A DNA stretch of 61,043 nt from an uncultured Lachnospiraceae bacterium (GTDB taxonomy: Bacteria; Bacillota; Clostridia; Lachnospirales; Lachnospiraceae), in NCBI GenBank assembly GCA_902798585.1, contig CADBXF010000012.1, forward strand, positions 1 through 61,043, given 5' to 3'. Positions 8,809-17,659 of this stretch are shown here, one piece after another. The position numbers were made by a program, and so were the translations under genes. How positions within the stretch are numbered: the first letter of the stretch is position 1; each line of letters starts with the position of its first letter. Below the pieces are notes generated by a model. The model did no database searches and had not been told where the DNA came from. It saw only the letters and a list, made by a program, of their open reading frames with translations.

Positions 8809-9249
8809 CTACTCGACGCCGAGCACCTGCAGGCGCTGTACGCCGGTGAGAGCCGTAATCCGATCCTCAAGCTCCGAGAGCTCCGCAGTCTCCGGGAGCA
8901 TCTCAAACCCGAGTGCAACCGAAGCCATACCGCCGATCGGAATGCTCTGCTGAATCGTCAGAACATTCGCGCGACACCCCGCAACCTCTGAGAGAATTGC
9001 GGAGAGAATTCCCGGCTCATCGCTCACCTGAAGAAGCACATTGACGGTCTTTCCGCGGGAAGTCTCGTGGAAAGGCTGAACATCGTCCTTGTACTTGTAG
9101 AAAGAACTCCGGCTCAGCGAGAGCGCGTCTGTAGCCTCCTGAACCGTCATGTTGCGATTCTTTGCCAGCATTCTCTTGACTTCCGCGACCTTCACAAGCA
9201 CCTTCGGCAGTGCCCGCTTGCTGACCAGATATACCTCGTCATTTGCCAT
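8809..9249 (-). CDS. ACT domain protein, UPF0735 (PheB-like)
   Basis: A 146-residue protein. The N-terminal half has a helix-turn-helix-like stretch (VQEATDALSLSRSSFYKYKDDV), and the C-terminal ACT domain (about 70-146) carries VSDEPGILSAILSEVA, a typical amino-acid-binding start. Size and order match the UPF0735 family. The ATG at 9249 has GGGAGG 7 bases upstream. It leads the operon with hom and the proposed homoserine kinase, so it is likely an amino-acid-responsive regulator of threonine-pathway flux; this role is inferred. Confidence 0.88.
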   Translation of the reverse strand: MANDEVYLVSKRALPKVLVKVAEVKRMLAKNRNMTVQEATDALSLSRSSFYKYKDDVQPFHETSRGKTVNVLLQVSDEPGILSAILSEVAGCRANVLTIQQSIPIGGMASVALGFEMLPETAELSELEDRITALTGVQRLQVLGVE

Positions 9250-9348
9250 GTCGCTTCCTCCCGCGCTGAGCGCTGTATTCTCCGTTCCGTCTCTGAAAAT
9301 CCTCTCTCGTGTGTGCCGTCCGCAAACATTTGTCCGTAGACAGTGGTA

Positions 9349-9377
9349 ATTGTACCACAGGGTATCGAAAAATGCAA
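9349..9377 (-). promoter_or_regulatory. Promoter of the ACT-hom-kinase unit
   Basis: Minus-strand TTGCAT (9372-9377) and TACAAT (9349-9354) have a 17-base spacer. The -35 box sits immediately after the T-run of the upstream terminator, so the unit is insulated from the protease gene. A leader of about 95 bases follows. Confidence 0.8.
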
Positions 9378-9378
9378 T

Positions 9379-9416
9379 CGAAAAAAGTGACGATTTGCAA
9401 CCGCAAACCGCCACTT
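9379..9416 (-). terminator. Intrinsic terminator after the ctpA-like gene
   Basis: A 14-bp stem with two G-U pairs and a 4-base loop (9385-9416) is followed on the minus strand by TTTTTT. It ends the division-hydrolase operon. Confidence 0.88.
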
Positions 9417-9442
9417 ATCTTCGTCATTATGCGACCTGAAAA

Positions 9443-10676
9443 TCAGTCGCCGAGCTTGTCCTTAAGCGCCTTAATCGCCGCCTGGAGCTGCGCATCCTGA
9501 TCCTCCGGAATCTTACTCAGCTTCTTCGCCTCGTCGCTGAGTTCCACCGCGATGTCCGGCGTTAATCCGGTCTTGTGGATATTGCGTCCGTTCGGCGTGT
9601 AATATGCGGAAATCGTAACCTTGATTGCGGAGCCGTCGCCGAGCGGATACATCGTCTGTACAATGCCCTTGCCGAAGCTCTGCGTGCCCACGAGAACGGC
9701 TTTGCCGTAGTCCTGCAGACATCCCGCGAACACCTCCGAAGCGCTCGCGCTGTACCCGTTCATAAGAACCGCAATCGGAATGTCAAGCGTAAGCGTGCTG
9801 TCCGAGTAATAATCCTCGCGCTTTCCGTTCTTGTCCTCCATGTAGACGAGCAGCTCACCCTTCTTGAGGATGCGGCTGAGCATCGACTGCACGGTGCGGA
9901 GAAGTCCGCCGGGGTTGTTGCGAAGATCGACAACCAGTGCGCTCATATTTTTCCTGCTCAAATCCTTCACGGCGTCGTTAAACTGCTGTGCGGTGACATC
10001 GTCAAACTCGGCTACCATGATGTATCCGATTCCGCCCTCAAGCATCCGGTATTCGACCGTGGGAACCTCCACGGTATCGCGCTTCACCGTAAAATGGAGA
10101 TAATCCGTCTCTCCTTCGCGATAAACGGTCACTTCGACGGTCGTTCCGACGTTCCGCCCGCAAAGTTCGACGGGGTATTTCGTTTCTCCGTCGGTTCGAA
10201 TCCGGGCGCCGTCCGACGCGCCGATCGCGCGCGACGTCAAAGTAAGATGACAGACTTCGGCGATCGAAGCGAGCGCCTCGCCGCGGCCCGTTGTCACCGA
10301 TGGTCACTCTGGAACCGATTCCGGCATACACGCCGTCGGACGCCTGCTGGAAGGAGGCGTACTCCTGCGGATTGTAGTAAACCGTGTACGGATCGCCGAG
10401 GCCGGAGACCGCTCCGTGATACAGACCGTCGGCCACCTTGTTGTAGTCGATGTCCTGATAATAATAGTAATCCAGCACCGCGCCGATTTTCTCAAGCTTG
10501 GTCTTGTAATTGGTCTCCTCAAGGGAAGCCGCCGGAGTCAACTCCTCGACGGGCTGCAAAGTATCATTTTTCTTCGTCAGGCGATTCTCCGACTCCGAGC
10601 CGCAGGCAATTGTCACAGCAATCAGCAGGCAGCACAGAATGCCGGCCAGAAATCCCTTCCATGTATCCTTATTCAC
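9443..10676 (-). pseudogene. ctpA: C-terminal processing protease (S41, CtpA type), frameshifted
   Basis: Two overlapping frames together encode one S41 peptidase. The first, from a GTG at 10676 with GGAGG upstream, gives a signal anchor with lipobox-like VTIACG, then the N-terminal domain to YAGIGSRVTIGDNG. Reading then must move by one base near the GGG at 10287-10289 into a second frame, which gives the rest: the end of the PDZ domain, VDLRNNPGGLL, catalytic Ser in SASASEVFAG, and catalytic Lys in SFGKGIVQ, ending at 9443. The PDZ segment right after the break is poorly conserved and unusually CpG-rich. This could be a true frameshift, a sequencing or assembly error, or less likely programmed shifting. 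Position after ftsEX and M23 matches the usual ctpA locus. Confidence 0.82.
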
Positions 10677-10717
10677 AAATTAATCCTCCGAAAGCGCACT
10701 TATCCGTTTCCGCTGCA

Positions 10718-12037
10718 CTAATAGCGGATAAACCGGAGCGGATCTACCGCCGTTCCGTCAATCACCACACTGAAATGCAAGTGCGGCGAAGTGGAAACTC
10801 CCGTCGAGCCGACAAGGGCAATGACCTGTCCCTGGAGCACATAATCGCCCTTGGAAACCAGCAGCTTGGAACAATGCAGATAGCGTGTCACATAACCGTT
10901 GCCGTGGTTAATCTCGACATAATTGCCGGCGCTGTTGTTGTAGCTTGCCGTCGTTACGGTTCCGGCGAGCGCCGCCACAATCTGGGCGCCGTATTTTCCG
11001 CCGATATCCACGCCCTTGTGGAAGGTGCTTGCGCCCTTCGTCGGGGCTCTTCTCGGTCCGAAGCCCGACCCGCGGTACGGATCGCCGGGCAGCGGCCAGA
11101 TCATCTTCGACGGATCCTTTTCATCCTTCTTCGGGATTCCGTCAGCATTGTTGTAACCGGTCTTCGGCACATTGCCGTAATTGATACTCTCCTGCTTCTT
11201 GGCCGCTTCCGCAGCAGCTCTCGCGCGCTCTTTCTCGATTTCCTTCTGGAGTGCGATTACATCTTTGTTGGCCTTGTTGTACTCTGCGAGGTACTCCTCC
11301 AAAACCTCCTGATTCGCACCGATCTTCGTCTCGAAATCCGCGAGCGCTTCCTGCTTCTTGGCAATCACTTCCTGCGCATATGCAAAATCCTGCTCATACA
11401 GCTCATGGCTCGCATCGAGCATCGCAATCTGCGCCTCAAGCTTCTCTTTCACAAGCTCAACCGTCCGCTTCGCTGCGAGATACCGCTGAACGAGCTGGTA
11501 ATCATACTCGCGGATATTGAGCGTATATTCATCGTAATTCAAAATGTCGGAGATGTTACGGGAGCCCATAATCATCTCAAGCTCCGAGATGTTTCCGTGC
11601 TCATACAGATACTGGAATCGGCGGCACATGTTTTCGTACTGCCGGTCGGCGACCTCAGTCGCCTCCGCGAGCTGCTGATTGGTCACTTCAAGCTCCGCAT
11701 TCAGCTCTACGAGCTCGTCCTCAAGTGCGGAAATCTCCAGCATAATCTCGCTCTGCTTTTGATCCATATCGGCGATGTACTTCTCGATGTCCTGATACTC
11801 CGCCTTCAGATTGTTCTGTTCGTTCTGAAGTTTGCGCCTCTTCTGCTCATACTCTTCCCGCTTTTTCTGAGCTTCCTTCAGCTTCTGCTCAAGGGTCTCA
11901 TCCCGGTAGGTTACAGCTACCCCCACGGAAGGTTCCGCGGGAATCTCCCCCGGAGCGGCCAGCGAAGATGTCATCATCATCGCGCCCATAGCGGCTGTGA
12001 GCGACAACACGACGAAGCGCTTCCTGTTCTTCTTCAT
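10718..12037 (-). CDS. M23 metallopeptidase with coiled coil (EnvC/PcsB-like murein hydrolase)
   Basis: A 439-residue exported protein: signal peptide (1-27), a long coiled coil (about 45-290), a short linker, and a C-terminal LytM/M23 domain. The zinc-site motifs HKGVD and HLHF are intact, so it should be an active endopeptidase rather than a pure activator. The ATG at 12037 has GGAGGG 4 bases before it. It lies directly downstream of ftsX; FtsEX is known to gate coiled-coil hydrolases such as EnvC, PcsB and CwlO, and this protein is the obvious partner here. The adjacent broken ctpA may normally process it, which is inference. Confidence 0.93.
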   Translation of the reverse strand: MKKNRKRFVVLSLTAAMGAMMMTSSLAAPGEIPAEPSVGVAVTYRDETLEQKLKEAQKKREEYEQKRRKLQNEQNNLKAEYQDIEKYIADMDQKQSEIMLEISALEDELVELNAELEVTNQQLAEATEVADRQYENMCRRFQYLYEHGNISELEMIMGSRNISDILNYDEYTLNIREYDYQLVQRYLAAKRTVELVKEKLEAQIAMLDASHELYEQDFAYAQEVIAKKQEALADFETKIGANQEVLEEYLAEYNKANKDVIALQKEIEKERARAAAEAAKKQESINYGNVPKTGYNNADGIPKKDEKDPSKMIWPLPGDPYRGSGFGPRRAPTKGASTFHKGVDIGGKYGAQIVAALAGTVTTASYNNSAGNYVEINHGNGYVTRYLHCSKLLVSKGDYVLQGQVIALVGSTGVSTSPHLHFSVVIDGTAVDPLRFIRY

Positions 12038-12074
12038 ACTCCCTCCTTACCCACATCGGTGTCCGCAGACGCAC

Positions 12075-12995
12075 TTACATGCGGCGGAACTTCCGAAGCT
12101 CGCGGTTCAGCGTGAAACTGCTGCCGAAGAAACCGATTCCGACACTGATGCACATGGAAATCGGAATCAATACGGCAAATACATCATTGACATTGACAAA
12201 GTTTACGGAGCTGAACACTCCGAGATTGTCGGAAATCAATGTCACCAGCTTATAGTACACGGCGTACAGTACCGAAAGCGGAACTGCGGCGCCGAGGAAG
12301 CCGATGATAACTCCCTCCACAAGGAACGGCGCGCGGATGAACAGGTCCGTCGCCCCGATCAAACTCTGAATCTGAATCTCTCTCGCACGGACGGAGACAC
12401 CGATGGAAACCGTAGTGCTGATGAGGAACAGGGCGATTGCAAGAAGCAGAATAATCAGTACAATCGCGCCGATGCTCAGGCCCTTATTTACCGTGGTGAG
12501 CGAGCTCACGAGATCCTCTGCGTTGTTGACAAAGCGAACGCCGTCGGCTGTCATCGCTCGAATCTCCTTAACCGCCGGAAGCTGATCCTCCGCCGAGACG
12601 AAATACACCTCAAACGAAGCGCTGTTTTCCAGCGGGTTGTCGCTGCCGAACGACTTCAAAAGTTCCGAGTCGCCCTCCGCAAAATGGGCCTTTTTAAAGT
12701 TTTCCCAAGCCTCGTCGGCGGAGACAAACACGACTCTGCGCACACCGTCGACGGCAAGAATCTTATCCTTTAACACCAACAACTCTTCGTTGGAGATGTC
12801 TTCCTTGAAAAATACGGTTGCGCCGACGCCCTGCTCCATATCCTGCAGGCCGGACTGCACATTCACCAAAACGAAATACATGATTCCGAAGAGGAAGATG
12901 CAGACGGTCATCGTCGCTACGGAAGCGATGGAGAACAACCGGTTTCGAAGAAAATTCTTTACGCCCTGTCCGAGACAATAGAAAAAGCTATCCAC
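12075..12995 (-). CDS. ftsX: Cell division protein FtsX
   Basis: A 306-residue membrane protein with the FtsX plan: cytoplasmic N-terminus, TM1 (about 20-45), an extracellular loop of about 130 residues, then three TMs near residues 170-195, 225-250 and 270-295. It pairs with FtsE to drive extracellular peptidoglycan hydrolase activity. The likely start is the GTG at 12995, which overlaps the ftsE stop by 8 bases and has GGGAGG 7 bases upstream; an ATG at 13019 would add eight residues but lacks a site. Confidence 0.93.
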   Translation of the reverse strand: MDSFFYCLGQGVKNFLRNRLFSIASVATMTVCIFLFGIMYFVLVNVQSGLQDMEQGVGATVFFKEDISNEELLVLKDKILAVDGVRRVVFVSADEAWENFKKAHFAEGDSELLKSFGSDNPLENSASFEVYFVSAEDQLPAVKEIRAMTADGVRFVNNAEDLVSSLTTVNKGLSIGAIVLIILLLAIALFLISTTVSIGVSVRAREIQIQSLIGATDLFIRAPFLVEGVIIGFLGAAVPLSVLYAVYYKLVTLISDNLGVFSSVNFVNVNDVFAVLIPISMCISVGIGFFGSSFTLNRELRKFRRM

Positions 12996-14142
12996 GCTTG
13001 TAGCCTCCCTTCTTGTCATTGACAATCACGCCTTCGTTCAGCACGATTACGCGCTTCTGCATCGCATCCACAATCTCGTGGTTATGCGTGACGACCACAA
13101 CGGTCGTGCCGCGCGCATTGATATCCTCCAAAAGCTCCATAATCTCCTGCGTGTTCACGGGGTCGAGATTACCAGTAGGCTCGTCCGCAAGCAAAATAAG
13201 CGGATTGTTGACGAGCGCACGCGCCAGAGCCACGCGCTGCTGCTCCCCGCCGGAAAGCTTGTTCGGAAAGCTCTTGTATTTGTGTCGAAGACCGACAATG
13301 GAAAGCATCTTGGCGACATTTCTCGTAATCTTGCGGGACGGAGCGCCGATGACTTTCTGTGCAAATGCAATATTCTCATAGACCGTGCGGTCCTCAAGAA
13401 GGCGGAAATCCTGGAATACGATTCCGATGCTTCTGCGGTATTTGCACACCTGACTGTTGCGAAGCTTCGCCAAATCGGTTCCCGCGATATAGATGGAACC
13501 CTCCGTGGGGCGGATTTCGCGCATCAGCAGGCGGATCAGCGTCGATTTGCCGGAACCGCTCGGGCCGACGATAAATACAAACTCGCCCTTGTTGATTCGG
13601 AACGAGACATCCTTGAGGGCCCGCCGGTCCTGATCCTCGGGACCGTCCTCATACTCCTTCGTCACATGGTCGAAGACGATAACCGGAGCCTGCGGAAGCA
13701 CACCCTTGAGAATCGAACCCTTGCGAACCGTGGCGTAGGCCTCGGGAAGCGCATCGTCAAAATCATCCTCGGCAGGGAGATCATCGTCCTCCTCGGCAAT
13801 GTCTTCCGCCGTATGCTGCTGAATTCCGATACTGTCGTCGTAATCCTCGTAATCCTCATCGTCCTCGTCATACTCGTCCGAAGCGATTTTTCGCAGCGCG
13901 TCGCCCGCTGCCGCAACGCTTCCTGCGGGAGCAACTCTCTCCGTGCTCTTTTCCTTCGCAGGCGCGATATCCTCTGCAGATGCCGCTCCGTCGGCTGCGC
14001 TCGACGATTCCGCTTTCGAAGACGCCGGGCCTTCCTCTGCGGACGCAAAAACAGACGCCTCCCCGGCGATTGCCGAAGCAGACGCGTCTGTTGTCATTTC
14101 TTCCGCTGCATTCACAACGGGATCCTTAATGGTATCTGTCAT
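12988..14142 (-). CDS. ftsE: Cell division ATPase FtsE with long acidic N-terminal extension
   Basis: A 384-residue protein. Residues from about 152 onward are a normal FtsE: Walker A GPSGSGKST, LSGGEQQ signature, Walker B LILLADEPTGN and a switch His in VVVTHNH. In front of this is an extension of about 150 residues, first Ala/Ser/Glu-rich and then strongly acidic (EYDEDDEDYEDYDD), which typical FtsE proteins of about 230 residues lack. No good internal start with a ribosome site exists near the ATPase core. The first ATG at 14142 has only a weak upstream site, so the exact start is less certain. ftsX follows with overlap. Confidence 0.9.
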   Translation of the reverse strand: MTDTIKDPVVNAAEEMTTDASASAIAGEASVFASAEEGPASSKAESSSAADGAASAEDIAPAKEKSTERVAPAGSVAAAGDALRKIASDEYDEDDEDYEDYDDSIGIQQHTAEDIAEEDDDLPAEDDFDDALPEAYATVRKGSILKGVLPQAPVIVFDHVTKEYEDGPEDQDRRALKDVSFRINKGEFVFIVGPSGSGKSTLIRLLMREIRPTEGSIYIAGTDLAKLRNSQVCKYRRSIGIVFQDFRLLEDRTVYENIAFAQKVIGAPSRKITRNVAKMLSIVGLRHKYKSFPNKLSGGEQQRVALARALVNNPLILLADEPTGNLDPVNTQEIMELLEDINARGTTVVVVTHNHEIVDAMQKRVIVLNEGVIVNDKKGGYKRG

Positions 14143-14195
14143 CTCTTAATCAAACCTCGTAAAGCTCCCGCGCCGAAGTCGCGGAAGCCTCATTT

Positions 14196-15284
14196 TCAAT
14201 ATTCGCTGTTCTCCATGTACTTCATGTACTTGACAACCATCAACGCAATCTTAAAAGTAATGGCGTCATCAAATACGCGAAGATCGAGATTGGTGCTCTT
14301 CTCGAGCTTGTCGAGACGGTACACCAGCGTGTTGCGATGAATGTACAAATCTTTCGAAGTCGCAGAGACATTCAGACTCTTCTCGAAAAATTTGTTGATT
14401 GTCGCGAGCGTCTCGTCGCCGAAGTCCTCCGGGGACTGGCCGTCGAAAATCTCGCGGATAAACATCTTGCACAAAGGCATCGGCAACTGATAAATCAGGC
14501 GGCCGATTCCCAGATTGTTGTAGGCAACCACATTGCGCTCGCTGTAGAAAATCTTTCCGACGTCGAGCGCCATCTTGGCTTCCTTGTAGGACCGGGAAAT
14601 GTCCTTAATCTCGTTGACGATGGTTCCGTAAGCGACATGAACCTTGCTCATAGCCTCGGTGTTTAGCATGTCGACGATCACCTTCGCCGTGTTCATCAAA
14701 GTGTCGTAATTCTCCCCGTTCTTCAATTCCTTCACGATGATGATGTTTTTCTCATCTACGGCCGTGATAAAATCCTTCGGTTTGTTCGCAAACAGCGTTC
14801 TCACGGTCTCAAGCGCGTTTGTGTCCTTCTCGGTCTTCGTCTCAATGAGATAGACCACGCGGCGGGCTTCCACATCCACATGAAGCTTCTTGGCGCGGTT
14901 GTAGATATCAACCAGCAGAAGGTTGTCAAGGAGAAGGTTCTTGATGAAATTGTCCTTGTCGAAGCGCTCCTTGTACGCAACGAGAAGGCTTTGAATCTGG
15001 AATGCGGCCATCTTGCCGACCATGTAGACATCATCGGAATCACCCTTCACCTGAAGGATGTACTCCAATTGATGATCGTCATAGACCTTGAAGAACTGGA
15101 AGCCATGCATTACCTGGCTGTCCGCGGGCGACTCGGCAAATGCCGCAGCCATCGACTCGGCGTTGTCCGATGTGTTCATCGTGGAAGCCAGCGTCTTGCC
15201 CTCGGTGTCCATCACACATAAATCCACGCGAGTGATTGCTTTCATACCGTCAATCGTGTTCTGAAGAATCTGGTTGGAAATCAT
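14196..15284 (-). CDS. CdaR/PucR-type transcriptional regulator
   Basis: A 362-residue regulator. The N-terminus resembles a sugar-diacid-recognition domain (about 1-125), and the C-terminus carries the PucR helix-turn-helix with SKDLYIHRNTLVYRLDKLE (about 310-345). The ATG at 15284 is chosen because AAAGGA lies upstream and because the predicted transcription start (about 15327) is only a few bases before the alternative ATG at 15323. It precedes ftsE by 53 bases and may be cotranscribed with the division genes. The ligand is unknown; diacid sensing is family knowledge only. Confidence 0.88.
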   Translation of the reverse strand: MISNQILQNTIDGMKAITRVDLCVMDTEGKTLASTMNTSDNAESMAAAFAESPADSQVMHGFQFFKVYDDHQLEYILQVKGDSDDVYMVGKMAAFQIQSLLVAYKERFDKDNFIKNLLLDNLLLVDIYNRAKKLHVDVEARRVVYLIETKTEKDTNALETVRTLFANKPKDFITAVDEKNIIIVKELKNGENYDTLMNTAKVIVDMLNTEAMSKVHVAYGTIVNEIKDISRSYKEAKMALDVGKIFYSERNVVAYNNLGIGRLIYQLPMPLCKMFIREIFDGQSPEDFGDETLATINKFFEKSLNVSATSKDLYIHRNTLVYRLDKLEKSTNLDLRVFDDAITFKIALMVVKYMKYMENSEY

Positions 15285-15333
15285 CTTGCCCCGTTCCTTT
15301 CCGCATCCTGACATGCATTCCATAATCAGGGTT

Positions 15334-15362
15334 ATTATATCACTTCCGCCCCTTTATTTCAA
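15334..15362 (-). promoter_or_regulatory. Promoter for the CdaR-like regulator
   Basis: Minus-strand TTGAAA (15357-15362) and TATAAT (15334-15339) with a 17-base spacer. It may drive the whole run through ftsEX, the M23 gene and ctpA, since I see no terminator between 14196 and 9443. Confidence 0.82.
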
Positions 15363-15385
15363 GTGAAAACGATGTGAACAAGGGA

Positions 15386-15421
15386 GCAAAAAAGGCTCCG
15401 CACCGTATGATGCAGAGCCTT
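15386..15421 (-). terminator. Intrinsic terminator after the sugar ATPase gene
   Basis: Stem 15392-15421 (11 bp with one G-U pair) followed on the minus strand by TTTTTT. It lies 25 bases after the ATPase stop. Confidence 0.88.
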
Positions 15422-15446
15422 GTCTGTCGTAAAATGAGTCGCCCGA

Positions 15447-16559
15447 TCAGTGAGTGATAATCTGCTCGGTCTCCTTGTCGAAGATGTGCATCTTCGCAAG
15501 ATCCATCGCAATCGTGATGGTGTCGCCCGGTCTTGCCGTCGTGTGCGGATCAACGCGTGCGGTGATATCGTAGTCATCCACTGCGAAGTACAGGAATACT
15601 TCGGCACCGAGAAGCTCGTATACACGAACGGTAGCTGCGAAGGAAGCCTCCGGATGAGCCGTAACATAGGACTCCTCGTCCTTGATATCCTCAGGACGGA
15701 TACCGAGAACAACTTCCTTGTCAACATAGCCGCCCTCAACAAGCTTCTTAGCCTTAGCCTCGGGAACGCGAATCTTGTTGTTGCCGAATACAAGGTAAAC
15801 ATTGTTGCCGTTAACGGTAACGATGGAATCGATGAAGTTCATCTGAGGCGATCCCATGAAGCCTGCTACGAACAGGTTGTTCGGCTTGTCGTAGAGGTTC
15901 TGAGGAGTATCAACCTGCTGGATGACACCGTCCTTCATAACGACGATGCGGGTACCGAGCGTCATAGCCTCGGTCTGGTCATGGGTAACATAGATAATCG
16001 TAGCCTCGAGTCTCTGGTGAATCTTGGAGATCTCGATACGCATCTGTACACGGAGCTTCGCATCCAGGTTGGAAAGAGGCTCGTCCATAAGGAATACCTT
16101 AGGGTTACGAACGATTGCACGCCCCATGGCAACACGCTGTCTCTGACCACCGGACAGAGCCTTCGGCTTACGGTCAAGCAGCTGCTCGATACCGAGGATC
16201 TTAGCAGCCTCGTTTACGAGCTTCTCAATCTGATCCTTCGGAACCTTGCGGAGCTTAAGGCCGAATGCCATGTTATCATAAACAGACATATGCGGATACA
16301 GAGCGTAGTTCTGGAATACCATCGCGATATCGCGATCCTTAGGCTCAACATCGTTCATGAGCTTGTCGCCGATGTAGAGCTCACCGCCGGTGATCTCCTC
16401 AAGACCTGCGATCATACGAAGAGTCGTGGTCTTACCGCATCCGGAAGGACCTACGAAGATGATGAACTCCTTATCCTTGACATCAAGGTTGAAGTCCTTA
16501 ACTGCGACGAATCCGTTCGGATATGTCTTGCTGATGTTAATAAGTTTCAAACCTGCCAT
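15447..16559 (-). CDS. MsmX/UgpC-type sugar ABC transporter ATPase
   Basis: A 370-residue ATPase of the CUT1 sugar importer class: Walker [17 protein letters not shown], Walker [12 protein letters not shown], switch His in YVTHDQ, then a C-terminal TOBE/OB regulatory region. The ATG at 16559 has GGAGG 9 bases upstream. It stands alone, with no permease beside it, as is usual for MsmX-like ATPases that energise several sugar importers. Composition is slightly more AT-biased in codon choice than its neighbours, consistent with high expression. Confidence 0.94.
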   Translation of the reverse strand: MAGLKLINISKTYPNGFVAVKDFNLDVKDKEFIIFVGPSGCGKTTTLRMIAGLEEITGGELYIGDKLMNDVEPKDRDIAMVFQNYALYPHMSVYDNMAFGLKLRKVPKDQIEKLVNEAAKILGIEQLLDRKPKALSGGQRQRVAMGRAIVRNPKVFLMDEPLSNLDAKLRVQMRIEISKIHQRLEATIIYVTHDQTEAMTLGTRIVVMKDGVIQQVDTPQNLYDKPNNLFVAGFMGSPQMNFIDSIVTVNGNNVYLVFGNNKIRVPEAKAKKLVEGGYVDKEVVLGIRPEDIKDEESYVTAHPEASFAATVRVYELLGAEVFLYFAVDDYDITARVDPHTTARPGDTITIAMDLAKMHIFDKETEQIITH

Positions 16560-16695
16560 TATAAAATGCCTCCTGTTTATTCTTAGCAGACGCACCGCGC
16601 CCGCCGGCACAGTACCTAAAGCGAATAATACACTAAGCGTTCAAAAAAAACTATGTGTCAAATGTACAAATTCAGTTTTCTACTTTTGTCTAATT

Positions 16696-16720
16696 TGCAT
16701 AACATTCGTAAATGTTTGCA
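16696..16720. other. Inverted repeat between divergent genes, possible operator
   Basis: TGCA-AACATT arms pair with AATGTT-TGCA around a 4-base centre, with one bulged T in the left arm. It sits in the 278-base AT-rich gap between the sugar ATPase (minus) and the dehydrogenase (plus). A repressor or catabolite-type site is possible; no regulator can be assigned. Confidence 0.35.
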
Positions 16721-16769
16721 TTATCCTTGTGTATTTTACTAAATTTTCCTTTGAAAGCATACACTTCGT

Positions 16770-16798
16770 TTGATTTTTTTGTCATTCTTTGCTAAACT
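16770..16798 (+). promoter_or_regulatory. Possible promoter for the short-chain dehydrogenase
   Basis: TTGATT (16770-16775) and TAAACT (16793-16798) with a 17-base spacer, 39 bases before the ATG. The -10 box is imperfect. Confidence 0.5.
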
Positions 16799-16837
16799 TA
16801 TCAAGTAAAAAGTTCACACTTTCGGAGGGTGTTTTTT

Positions 16838-17563
16838 ATGGAAACCATCGTTATTACAGGTGCCAGCGGAGACATCGGTTCCGCCGTTGCACTGCAGTTG
16901 GCCCGCAGGGGGCGCTGTCTCGCCCTTCTCGGACATACAAACACGGAGGCTCTCTCCCGCACCGCCGACGCCGTCATGCAGCGCGGTGCCCATTGTCTGA
17001 CCTACGCCGGCGATCTCGGCGACGAATCGTTCGTCCGCTCCGCTGTCGAGTCCGTGCTGGACACGGCTCATCGCATCGACAGTCTCGTGCATGTTGCGGG
17101 CTATTCACAGACGGGGCTTCTGACCGATCTGACCTTTGACGAATGGAACCATCTGGTCTCGGCGAACCTGACCTCGGCATACCTGTGCATCAAGCATATC
17201 ACGCCCGACATGGTGAACCGCAAGGAGGGCCGGATTCTTCTCATCTCCTCCGTCTGGGGAACCCGCGGCGCCTCGTTCGAGGCTGCCTATTCCGCGACGA
17301 AGGGCGGCCTTGACTCGCTCACAAAGGCGATGGCCAAGGAACTTGCGCCGAGCAACATCGCCGTCAACGCACTGGCACCCGGCATGGTCGATACGAAGAT
17401 GAATTCACACCTGACCGCCGAGGATTTGCAGAGTCTCACGGACGAAATTCCGGCAGGCCGGATGGCAACCCCCGAGGAGGTCGCACAGACGGTCGACCTG
17501 CTGCTTTGCGCTCCGCGCTATCTCACGGGCGAAATCATCGGCTTTAACGGCGGCTGGTTCTGA
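16838..17563 (+). CDS. Short-chain dehydrogenase/reductase (FabG-like)
   Basis: A 241-residue SDR with TGASGDIG for cofactor binding, the catalytic Ser in ISSVWG, and the YSATK Tyr-Lys pair, ending in NGGWF. Length and motifs match FabG-like 3-oxoacyl-ACP reductases, but no fatty-acid genes are adjacent, so another carbonyl substrate is as likely. GGAGGG lies 8 bases before the ATG at 16838; a GTG three codons earlier is too close to that site. The gene stands alone with its own terminator. Confidence 0.88.
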   Translation: METIVITGASGDIGSAVALQLARRGRCLALLGHTNTEALSRTADAVMQRGAHCLTYAGDLGDESFVRSAVESVLDTAHRIDSLVHVAGYSQTGLLTDLTFDEWNHLVSANLTSAYLCIKHITPDMVNRKEGRILLISSVWGTRGASFEAAYSATKGGLDSLTKAMAKELAPSNIAVNALAPGMVDTKMNSHLTAEDLQSLTDEIPAGRMATPEEVAQTVDLLLCAPRYLTGEIIGFNGGWF

Positions 17564-17589
17564 TTCCGCCCGGAATCGAATAAAGAAAG

Positions 17590-17635
17590 AAAACGGATCC
17601 GCGGAAAGTCGAAACCGCGAATCCGTTTTGTTTTT
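17590..17635. terminator. Bidirectional terminator
   Basis: A long stem with one mismatch (17590-17629) and T-rich flank GTTTTTG on the plus side and A-rich sequence on the other. It separates the convergent dehydrogenase and amidase genes. Confidence 0.85.
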
Positions 17636-17659
17636 GAGTTGCGTATTATCCTGCCGGCG

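Noticed and set aside
9575..12115. Plus-strand open frame of 846 codons
   Set aside because: It is antisense to the protease and M23 genes, whose families and ribosome sites are clear; the translated product is low-complexity in Arg and Leu with no family match.
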